Positions 7,400 to 12,960 of a stretch of 12,960 bases of DNA are shown here, piece by piece (the stretch's first letter is position 1; every line of letters starts with the position of its first letter). The position numbers and the translations under genes are program-made. The notes below the pieces were generated by a model. The model did not search any database, was not told the DNA's origin, and saw only the letters and a list, made by a program, of their open reading frames with translations. The stretch covers positions 1-12,960 of the forward strand of contig CAMIMS010000054.1 of the NCBI GenBank assembly GCA_946221025.1, given 5' to 3'. The DNA is from an uncultured Pseudoclavibacter sp. Lineage in GTDB: Bacteria; Actinomycetota; Actinomycetes; Actinomycetales; Microbacteriaceae.

Positions 7400-8707
7400 C
7401 TAGGCGCTGGGCAGGCTCGCCCAGTCCGCTTCGCGGGCCGGTGCGTGCAGCGCCATGAACTCATCGCGCGTTTCTCGGCGAGCAGCCACGCGCACAGTTC
7501 CGTTGGCGGCAAATACTACGGGCAAGCGCAGCGCTCCGTTGTAGTTGTTCGCCATGGTGTAGCAGTACGCGCCGGTGGCCGGGACAACGAGCACATCGCC
7601 CACCTCGGGGGCGTTGAGCGAGCCGCGGCGAACGAACACATCGCCCGACTCGCACTGCCGGCCGACGACCTTCACCGGGGTGTCGGGCTCAAGGCCCGCG
7701 CGGTCGGCGATGATCGCCGACATTTCATCGACGAAGTAAAGCTCGACGTTGTCGGCAAGCCCACCGTTCACGGCGACGAACGTCTTGCTCGTGGTCTTCA
7801 CCGTGCTGATGTCGTAGGCGGTGACGCCCGAGCGGCCAACGATTGATCGACCCGGCTCGATCAGCAGTCGCGCCTCTGAGGGCAGAACGCGTTTGGCCGC
7901 ATTCACGATGGTGTCGAGGTACTCCTCGATCTGCGGCGGCTCGTGCGCGGCGTTGTACGCGACACCGAGACCGCCACCCACGTCGTACGCCTCCATCTCG
8001 GGGAACGCGGCGAGCGTCTCGACGGCGAGCGCGAACGGGGCTGCGTCGAGAATCTGCGAACCGATGTGCAGGTGCACGCCCTCGACATGAATGGACGGGT
8101 GCTGCTCGAGGTCGCGAATCATCTCGTTCGCCTGCGAGGGCAGCACCCCGAACTTCGAGGTGCGACCGCCCGTCATCATGCTGCTGTGGGTGTCGGCCGC
8201 GACGCCCGGAATCACGCGGATGAGGATGCGCTGCCGGTACCCCTCGGGCGCGAAGCGCTCAATGCGGGCAATATCGTCGGGCCCGTCAACGATGATGCTG
8301 CCAATGCGATGCTCGAGCGCGAGCTGAATCTCGGCATCGGTCTTTGCATTGCCGTGCAGGTGAAGGCGCTCGGGCGACACGCCAGCGGCCAGCGCGAGGA
8401 GCAGCTCTCCCTCGCCTGCCACATCCACCGCGAGCTTCTCGCTTTCGGCGATCGAGTACATCGCGAACAGCGGCAGCGACTTGGAGGCGAACAACACCTG
8501 CGAGTTTGGCCAGCGCTCCGCGAGCCCATCCACGAATCGGCGAATCGTTTGGCGAAGCCCCGCCTCGTCGAAGATCTGCACGGGCGTTCCGTATTCGCGC
8601 GTGATGTCGGTCACCGCCACACCGCCGATTTCGAGTCGACCGTCGTCGGCGAGACTCGAGCCGATCGGGAGCACATCGCGCAGTGTTTCAAAGGCGGATT
8701 CGGCCAT
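7400..8707 (-). CDS. lysA: PLP-dependent decarboxylase of the diaminopimelate decarboxylase (LysA) family, variant
   Basis: A 435-aa fold-type III PLP enzyme. LysA makes L-lysine from meso-diaminopimelate with loss of CO2. Motifs in order: FASKSLP with the PLP Lys at 76, LHGNAKTDAE (117-126), HIGSQ (214-218), GGGLGVAY (244-251), EPGRSIVG (284-291), QCESGDVF (351-358) and GAYCYTMANNYNG (379-391). Length and motif order fit LysA. The segment after the second barrel motif is unusual. Where typical LysA has GGMxDNxRPALYGARY, this protein has GGLADNVELYFVDEM (315-329), so the Arg and the PALYGA stretch are missing. The start is supported by GGAAGGA at 8720-8714, 6 nt before the ATG. It does not sit beside argS or hom, as lysA often does in actinobacteria, but precedes an amino acid importer. 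Either a true but divergent LysA or a paralogue acting on another amino acid. Confidence 0.85.
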   Translation of the reverse strand: MAESAFETLRDVLPIGSSLADDGRLEIGGVAVTDITREYGTPVQIFDEAGLRQTIRRFVDGLAERWPNSQVLFASKSLPLFAMYSIAESEKLAVDVAGEGELLLALAAGVSPERLHLHGNAKTDAEIQLALEHRIGSIIVDGPDDIARIERFAPEGYRQRILIRVIPGVAADTHSSMMTGGRTSKFGVLPSQANEMIRDLEQHPSIHVEGVHLHIGSQILDAAPFALAVETLAAFPEMEAYDVGGGLGVAYNAAHEPPQIEEYLDTIVNAAKRVLPSEARLLIEPGRSIVGRSGVTAYDISTVKTTSKTFVAVNGGLADNVELYFVDEMSAIIADRAGLEPDTPVKVVGRQCESGDVFVRRGSLNAPEVGDVLVVPATGAYCYTMANNYNGALRLPVVFAANGTVRVAARRETRDEFMALHAPAREADWASLPSA

Positions 8708-8743
8708 CGGATGTCCTTCCGGTCGGTGTCGGCGGTGACGGAT

Positions 8744-8759
8744 CGGCGCGATCGCGCCG
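8744..8759. promoter_or_regulatory. perfect 16-bp palindrome in the lysA/MFS divergent spacer, possible operator
   Basis: CGGCGCGATCGCGCCG reads the same on both strands. It lies 37 nt upstream of the lysA-like start and about 100 nt upstream of the exporter start, within a 150-nt divergent spacer. Its place in the probable 5' leader of the decarboxylase gene would suit a repressor site. GC-rich palindromes also arise by chance at this base composition, and no regulator gene adjoins it. Confidence 0.3.
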
Positions 8760-8823
8760 TGATGAAGACAGTGTGCCCGTAACCGGCGACACCGCGAAAC
8801 ATCTTCCGCAAGAAACCGCCGCG

Positions 8824-8851
8824 TTCACGCATCCAGTCCCGCGGATACACT
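8824..8851 (+). promoter_or_regulatory. candidate promoter for leaderless transcription of the MFS gene
   Basis: TTCACG (8824-8829) and TACACT (8846-8851) are separated by 16 nt and resemble -35 and -10 elements. The -10 is followed by exactly six bases (CGCGAC) and then the ATG at 8858. The predicted transcript would start at the A of the initiation codon. No Shine-Dalgarno sequence precedes that ATG. Confidence 0.55.
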
Positions 8852-8857
8852 CGCGAC

Positions 8858-10063
8858 ATGCCGAGAACGCCGACGCCGGGGTCACCCGGCTGGCGATCGC
8901 TCGTCGCGGTGCTCGGGGCGCTTTCGGCATTCGGTCCGCTCGCGACCGACCTCTACCTCCCGGGCCTGCCGTCGGTCACCCCCGACCTGCAAACCACCGA
9001 GCAGCTCGCGCAGGTGACCATGTCGGCAACGCTCTTCGGGCTCGGCATCGGACAGCTCATCATCGGCCCGGTAAGCGACCGCATCGGGCGGCGACGGCCG
9101 CTGATCGCCGGCATGATCGCGTTCACCATCGCATCCGCCCTCTGCGCGCTCGCACTGAGCGTGGAACTGCTGCTCGCGCTACGCCTCATTCAGGGCATCG
9201 CGGGCGCGTCGGGAATCGTGATTGCGCGCTCGGTGGTGCGGGATCTCGTGAGCGGTAAGGATGCAGCGCGGGTGTTCTCGATGATCGCGCTGGTGCTCGG
9301 CCTTGCGCCCATCCTTGCCCCGCTCGTTGGTGCCGGGATGCTGATGGTGACGAGCTGGCGGGGCCTGTTCGTAGCGCTCACGGTCATTGGGCTCGCGCTC
9401 GTCGCGGCGACCGTGTTCGTTGTGCCCGAGACCCTCAGCGACGAACGCGCATCGCACGGCGGCGTCGTGAGCGTGCTGGGCGACTTCGGGGTCGTTCTCG
9501 CGAAGCCCCCCTTTGCCCTCTTCGCCCTCGCGCTCGCGGCGAACGCGGGCATTCTCTTCTCGTACATCACGATGAGCCCGGCGATTTATCAGGAGGGATT
9601 CGGGCTCTCGGCGCAGGCGTTCGGGGTGCTGTTCGCGGTCAACGGCATCGGGATGATGGCCGCGAGCCGCACGAATGCGTGGCTGGTGTCGCGGGTGGAC
9701 CTTGCGACGCTGCTCACCGCATCCATTTCGGCCGCCGCTATGGGCAGTGCCATCGTGCTCGTTGCGGGGCTTTTGGATGCGCCGCTGTGGGTGGTTGCGC
9801 TCGGCGTGCTCATCGCCTCGGCGAGCCACGGTATTTCGATGCCGAACCTGAACGCGCTCGCGATGGAGCCGTTCGCGACGCGCGCGGGTTCCGCGGCGGC
9901 GGTGCTCGGCGGTGCGCAATTCGTGGCGGCGGGCCTCATTCCCGCGTTCGCGTCGCTCGGCGGCAGCTCGGTGCTGACCATGGGGGTCACGATGACCGTC
10001 AGCGGCGTGGTCGCGCTCGGGCTCGTGCTCGCCGCCCGCGGCACCTCGCGCAATCGCTCGTAG
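8858..10063 (+). CDS. MFS efflux transporter, Bcr/CflA (DHA1) family
   Basis: A 401-aa membrane exporter predicted to have 12 helices and to expel small drugs or metabolites using the proton gradient. The first helix ends in ATDLYLPGLPSV (29-40), the hallmark of Bcr/CflA proteins with an acidic residue (Asp31). MFS motif A is GPVSDRIGRRRP (70-81), and motif B is RLIQGIAGASGIVIARSVVRD (109-129). Hydrophobic segments fill the rest, with a longer loop near 185-205 and a short basic tail. Transcribed divergently from the lysA-like gene. Start chosen because the ATG sits 6 nt after a good -10 box and the first helix begins at about residue 12. Family members export bicyclomycin, chloramphenicol, sulfonamides or cysteine; the substrate here cannot be predicted. 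The next gene on this strand lies 217 nt away, beyond two palindromic repeats. Confidence 0.93.
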   Translation: MPRTPTPGSPGWRSLVAVLGALSAFGPLATDLYLPGLPSVTPDLQTTEQLAQVTMSATLFGLGIGQLIIGPVSDRIGRRRPLIAGMIAFTIASALCALALSVELLLALRLIQGIAGASGIVIARSVVRDLVSGKDAARVFSMIALVLGLAPILAPLVGAGMLMVTSWRGLFVALTVIGLALVAATVFVVPETLSDERASHGGVVSVLGDFGVVLAKPPFALFALALAANAGILFSYITMSPAIYQEGFGLSAQAFGVLFAVNGIGMMAASRTNAWLVSRVDLATLLTASISAAAMGSAIVLVAGLLDAPLWVVALGVLIASASHGISMPNLNALAMEPFATRAGSAAAVLGGAQFVAAGLIPAFASLGGSSVLTMGVTMTVSGVVALGLVLAARGTSRNRS

Positions 10064-10092
10064 GTGGGCGCGCGTTTGAACCCCCATCCCGT

Positions 10093-10149
10093 TAGGTGGT
10101 CCCAAATCGACTTACTGGCCCGGCCACTATGCCGATTTGGGACCACCTA
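10093..10149. repeat. palindromic repeat element, copy 1 (17-bp perfect stem)
   Basis: TAGGTGGTCCCAAATCG at 10093-10109 and its exact complement at 10133-10149 form a 17-bp perfect stem around a 23-nt loop. The loop holds the 16-nt core TACTGGCCCGGCCACT (10113-10128), itself nearly palindromic (TGGCC-C-GGCCA). A second copy in opposite orientation starts 26 nt downstream. Lying 30 nt after the exporter stop, it could end that transcript as RNA, although no T-run follows. It resembles REP/BIME-type intergenic repeats in design; I recognise no named family. Confidence 0.85.
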
Positions 10150-10174
10150 TCGGCGGGTGAACCACACTCCAGCC

Positions 10175-10237
10175 CGCCAGGTGGCCCCAAATGGTCCCAG
10201 TGGCCGGGCCAGTAGGACCATTCGGGGCCACCTGGCG
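10175..10237. repeat. palindromic repeat element, copy 2 (inverted relative to copy 1)
   Basis: Arms 10175-10197 and 10215-10237 pair over 23 bp with one mismatch (A10189 against C10223) around a 17-nt loop. The loop contains AGTGGCCGGGCCAGTA (10199-10214), the exact reverse complement of the core of copy 1. Reverse-complemented, this copy matches copy 1 at about 45 of 57 positions by hand alignment, without gaps. Several stem differences are paired changes that keep base pairing, for example a T-A pair in copy 1 becomes C-G here. Outer bases of the left arm can also pair with GGCGGG at 10152-10157 in the spacer between the copies (with CCCGCC at 10173-10178). Confidence 0.85.
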
Positions 10238-10267
10238 CATCGCGCGGGCAGATGTGCGGCGCGCGCC

Positions 10268-10273
10268 TACAAT
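10268..10273 (+). promoter_or_regulatory. candidate -10 hexamer for leaderless transcription of the FAD/Fe-S dehydrogenase gene
   Basis: TACAAT, one base from the TATAAT consensus, lies seven bases before the ATG at 10281. That spacing would start the transcript at or next to the A of the start codon. No convincing -35 box lies 16-18 nt upstream, and there is no Shine-Dalgarno sequence. Confidence 0.5.
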
Positions 10274-10280
10274 TCCGCGT

Positions 10281-12960
10281 ATGAGTCTGGTCGCGCCGTC
10301 CCCCCATCCCGCCGGTGCGCCAGATCCCGACGCTGATGTGACTGCCGCGCTCTCGCCCGATTCCCCGGAGGTCGACGCCCTCGCGGCCGACCTTGGACGC
10401 GCCGGCATCACCCTCGAGCGCGATGGCCGCCGACGCGCCGAGTATGCCTACGACGGCTCGATCTACCGGGTGCCGCCGCTTGGCGTTGTCTTCCCGAAAA
10501 CGGCCGCCGACGTCGTCGCGATCACCCGCGCCTGCTCGAAGCACGCCGTGCCAATCGTTCCCCGCGGCGGCGGCACGGGCCTCGCCGGGAACGCCATCGG
10601 TCGCGGCATCGTCGTTGATGTCTCGCGCTACTTCACCGCGATCGACGCACCGGATGAGGATGCGCACCTCATCCGGGCCGAGGGCGGCGCCATTCTCTCG
10701 GTGCTGAAGGGCACCGTCGAGCAGGCCACCGAAGGGCGATTCACCTTCGTGCCCGACCCCTCGAGCTACACGCGCGTGTGCGTCGCCGGCGCGATCGGCA
10801 ACGACGCCTGCGGCAACCACTCGGTGAAGTACGGGCGGATGTCGGATGCGATCGCCACCATCGAACTCGTCACCGCAGACGGCGCGCACCTGATCGCCGA
10901 AGAGGGCGGCATTCGCGCCGTGAACCCGCGGGATGGGCACTCGGTGTCGCGCGCCGCCGAAATCGAGCGCGACCTGAAGGCCCTCACGAACGCGAACCTC
11001 GCCCGCTTTCGCACCGGGCTCGAGCAAATCCCGCGCCAGGTTTCCGGCTACCACCTCGCGAAGCTCCTGCCCGAGCGCGGCTTTCACGTGGCTCGGGCGC
11101 TCGCGGGCTCCGAGGGCACCTGCGCGATCATCATCGCGGCGACGATGCAGATCGTGCCGAAGGCTCCGGTGAAGGGCCTCACGATTCTCGGCTACGCCGA
11201 CCCCATCGAGATGGCCCGCGACGTGCCCGCGATTCTCACCCTGAAACCCGCCGCGATCGAGGGCATGGACCTCTCGATCGTGAACGCGATGCGCATCCGC
11301 CGGGGAGAAGCGAGCGTAAGCGCGATGCCGGCGGGTGAGGCGTTTCTCTACGTCGAGTTCGAGGCCGCATCGCAGGCCGAGGCATCCGAAAAGTCGAGGC
11401 AGCTGCTGCGCATGCTGCGCGCGCCGGGGCCGAACGGTGAGAAACCGCGCCTCATCGACGGGCGCGAGATTCTCGACCCGGCCGAGGGAGCGGTGCTCTG
11501 GCGCGTGCGCGAAGACGGGGCGGGCCTTGCATCCCGGCCCCTCGGTGAGCCCGCTGGGTTCGCCGGATGGGAAGACTCGGCGGTCGCCCCCGAGAACCTC
11601 GCCGACTACCTCGACGAACTGCGTGACCTCATCGCCTCCCACGGCTACCGCGGCTCCATGTACGGGCACTTCGGGGCCGGATGCATGCACATCCGCATCG
11701 ACTTCGACCTGCGCACCGACGAGGGGGTCGCGCGTTTCCGCGCCTTCATGGAGGATGCGGCCAGGCTCGTCGTCAAGCACGGCGGATCGCTTTCGGGTGA
11801 GCACGGCGATGGCCGCGCGCGGGGGGAGCTGCTTCGCGTCATGTACGACGCCGAGATGCTCGCCGCCTTCCGCGCCTATAAAGCGGTATGGGATCCGAGA
11901 GGCATCCTGAACCCGGGCGTCGGCGTCGACCCGGAGCCCCTCGATCAGAACCTGGCCCTCCTCGGTGTGCCAAACCGCGAGTGGCGAACGGGCCTTGATG
12001 TGCGGCAAAAGGCCGGGTCGCTCAAGCCCCACGGGCTCGACGACTTCATTCACGCCACGCAGGCCTGCGTTGGCGTTGGCCGCTGCCGAACGGTCGCGGG
12101 CGGCTTCATGTGCCCGAGCTACCGCGCCACCAAAGACGAGAAAGACTCCACCCGCGGTCGCTCGCGCGTGCTGCAGGACATGCTCCGCGGCGCCCGAACG
12201 GTCGAAGAGGGGTGGCGTTCGCCCGAGGTGCGCGAGGCGCTTGACCTCTGCCTCTCGTGCAAGGCCTGCGCGAGTGACTGCCCGACGGGCGTGGACATGG
12301 CGGGCCTGAAATCGGCGTTCTTCAACGAGTACTACCGCGGCCGCATCCGCCCCCGATCCCACTACACGGTGGGTCGGCTCCCGATGTTTCTGCCGCTCGC
12401 CCAGGCGATCGCGCCGCTTGCGAACTGGGCGATGCGCACACCGCTGAAGCACATCGTGTTCGCCGCATCCGGCGTCACCTCGAAGCGCCCGTTCCCGGTG
12501 TTCGCGAGGCGCGAGGCGACCCGGGCGGCGATTCGCGCGGCCGGGTTCCGCAAGCGCGGGCGAGGCCGTGAGAAGCATGAGGCGGATGCGGTGCTCGTGC
12601 TCGACTCGTTCACGAAGGCGTTCCGACCCGAACTGATTGAGCCGACCGCGCGTGTGCTCGGCGATATGCGAGTCGCCGCATCCTGTGAGGCAGAGGTGTG
12701 TTGCGGGCTCACGTGGATTTCCACCGGGCAGCTGGATGGGGCCAAACGCCGCATGCGAAACCTCGTCGACACGCTCGACGACGGCACCGACCGGCCAATC
12801 GTGGTGCTGGAGCCCAGCTGCGCGAGCGCCATCAAGCACGACGGGCCGGCCCTGCTGCCGGACGACGAGGCGGCCGAGCGCGTCTCCAAGCGCGTGCGCT
12901 CGTTCGCAGATTTCGCGCGTGAGCGCATGCTCGGCGGGTGGATGCCGACCGCACCGGCAC
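10281..12960 (+). CDS. FAD/Fe-S D-2-hydroxyacid dehydrogenase (YdiJ-like FAD-linked oxidase), C-terminus cut by window edge
   Basis: 893 residues are visible and the frame runs on past the window; relatives are about 950-1000 aa. The N-terminal half is a PCMH/VAO-type FAD domain with PRGGGTGLAGNAIG (from 94), IGNDACGNHSVKYGRMSD (172-189), GHFGAGCMHIR (462-472) and SGEHGDGRARGE (505-516). The C-terminal half carries iron-sulfur sites: CVGVGRCR (596-603) plus MCPSY (610-614), then CLSCKACASDCP (657-668), a standard 4Fe-4S motif. Next come a CCG-type segment (CCGLTW from 807) and EPSCASA, as in GlpC/glycolate oxidase iron-sulfur subunits. The combination is that of fused D-lactate or D-2-hydroxyglutarate dehydrogenases that pass electrons to the quinone pool. 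The missing second Cys in CVGVG is, from memory, usual in this subfamily. The substrate is not decided by these motifs. The ATG is supported by TACAAT 7 nt upstream. Confidence 0.92.
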   Translation, partial: MSLVAPSPHPAGAPDPDADVTAALSPDSPEVDALAADLGRAGITLERDGRRRAEYAYDGSIYRVPPLGVVFPKTAADVVAITRACSKHAVPIVPRGGGTGLAGNAIGRGIVVDVSRYFTAIDAPDEDAHLIRAEGGAILSVLKGTVEQATEGRFTFVPDPSSYTRVCVAGAIGNDACGNHSVKYGRMSDAIATIELVTADGAHLIAEEGGIRAVNPRDGHSVSRAAEIERDLKALTNANLARFRTGLEQIPRQVSGYHLAKLLPERGFHVARALAGSEGTCAIIIAATMQIVPKAPVKGLTILGYADPIEMARDVPAILTLKPAAIEGMDLSIVNAMRIRRGEASVSAMPAGEAFLYVEFEAASQAEASEKSRQLLRMLRAPGPNGEKPRLIDGREILDPAEGAVLWRVREDGAGLASRPLGEPAGFAGWEDSAVAPENLADYLDELRDLIASHGYRGSMYGHFGAGCMHIRIDFDLRTDEGVARFRAFMEDAARLVVKHGGSLSGEHGDGRARGELLRVMYDAEMLAAFRAYKAVWDPRGILNPGVGVDPEPLDQNLALLGVPNREWRTGLDVRQKAGSLKPHGLDDFIHATQACVGVGRCRTVAGGFMCPSYRATKDEKDSTRGRSRVLQDMLRGARTVEEGWRSPEVREALDLCLSCKACASDCPTGVDMAGLKSAFFNEYYRGRIRPRSHYTVGRLPMFLPLAQAIAPLANWAMRTPLKHIVFAASGVTSKRPFPVFARREATRAAIRAAGFRKRGRGREKHEADAVLVLDSFTKAFRPELIEPTARVLGDMRVAASCEAEVCCGLTWISTGQLDGAKRRMRNLVDTLDDGTDRPIVVLEPSCASAIKHDGPALLPDDEAAERVSKRVRSFADFARERMLGGWMPTAPA

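Noticed and set aside
8708..8857. Lysine riboswitch upstream of the lysA-like gene
   Set aside because: The spacer is shorter than a lysine aptamer plus expression platform and shows no multi-helix junction; only the 16-bp palindrome and the ribosome site stand out.
10064..10411. Short open frames through the palindromic repeats giving similar peptides such as VVPNRHSGRASKSIWDHL and VAPNGPTGPATGTIWGHL
   Set aside because: The peptide similarity follows directly from the DNA repeat, and the frames lack a ribosome site and run into the neighbouring gene. They are likely to be mis-annotated as small hypothetical proteins.
10092..12839. Very long open frame on the minus strand opposite the FAD/Fe-S dehydrogenase
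   Set aside because: It is the antisense shadow of a gene with full domain motifs on the plus strand. Its product is Arg/His/Gly-rich with no recognisable domain, as expected from GC-rich codon structure.

Overview
The window is GC-rich DNA with compact gene spacing, 1-4 nt start/stop overlaps, several GTG starts, lipoprotein signals and several genes that look leaderless. This points to a high-GC actinobacterium, and a Microbacteriaceae-type genome fits best. That placement rests on gene content and base use, not on a marker gene.

Layout: (1) Positions 1-1779, minus strand: a purine nucleoside phosphorylase gene overlaps by 4 nt a downstream phospho-sugar mutase gene that runs off the left edge. 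Together they form a nucleoside/sugar-phosphate salvage pair. (2) Positions 1916-4329, plus strand: divergent from it lies an LpdA-type flavoprotein disulfide-reductase homologue without its redox cysteines. It is coupled by a TAGTG overlap to a lipoprotein resembling glycoside hydrolase family 114. A 12-bp perfect hairpin at 4435-4475 sits between this pair and the next, convergent unit. (3) Positions 4511-8707, minus strand: a PLP-dependent decarboxylase of the LysA family is followed by a complete polar amino acid ABC importer (lipoprotein binding protein, permease, ATPase). The importer genes are separated by 3 nt or overlap by 4 nt. (4) Positions 8858-10063, plus strand: a Bcr/CflA-type MFS exporter, divergent from lysA across a 150-nt spacer that holds a perfect 16-bp palindrome. 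(5) Positions 10064-10280: a 217-nt spacer carrying two large palindromic elements of one repeat family, in opposite orientation. (6) Position 10281 to the right edge, plus strand: a large FAD/Fe-S D-2-hydroxyacid dehydrogenase, open at the window end.

Most genes are metabolic or transport genes of known families. I see no phage, CRISPR, transposase, toxin-antitoxin or secondary-metabolite cassette, no tRNA and no rRNA. The least explained items are the inverted pair of palindromic repeats, whose stems differ by compensatory changes, and the LysA homologue, whose substrate-binding segment departs from the canonical form. Smaller points are the cysteine-free LpdA, three -10 hexamers placed for leaderless transcription, and a strong excess of the hexamer GCATCC/GGATGC. 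I find no convincing evidence of an entirely new multi-gene system.
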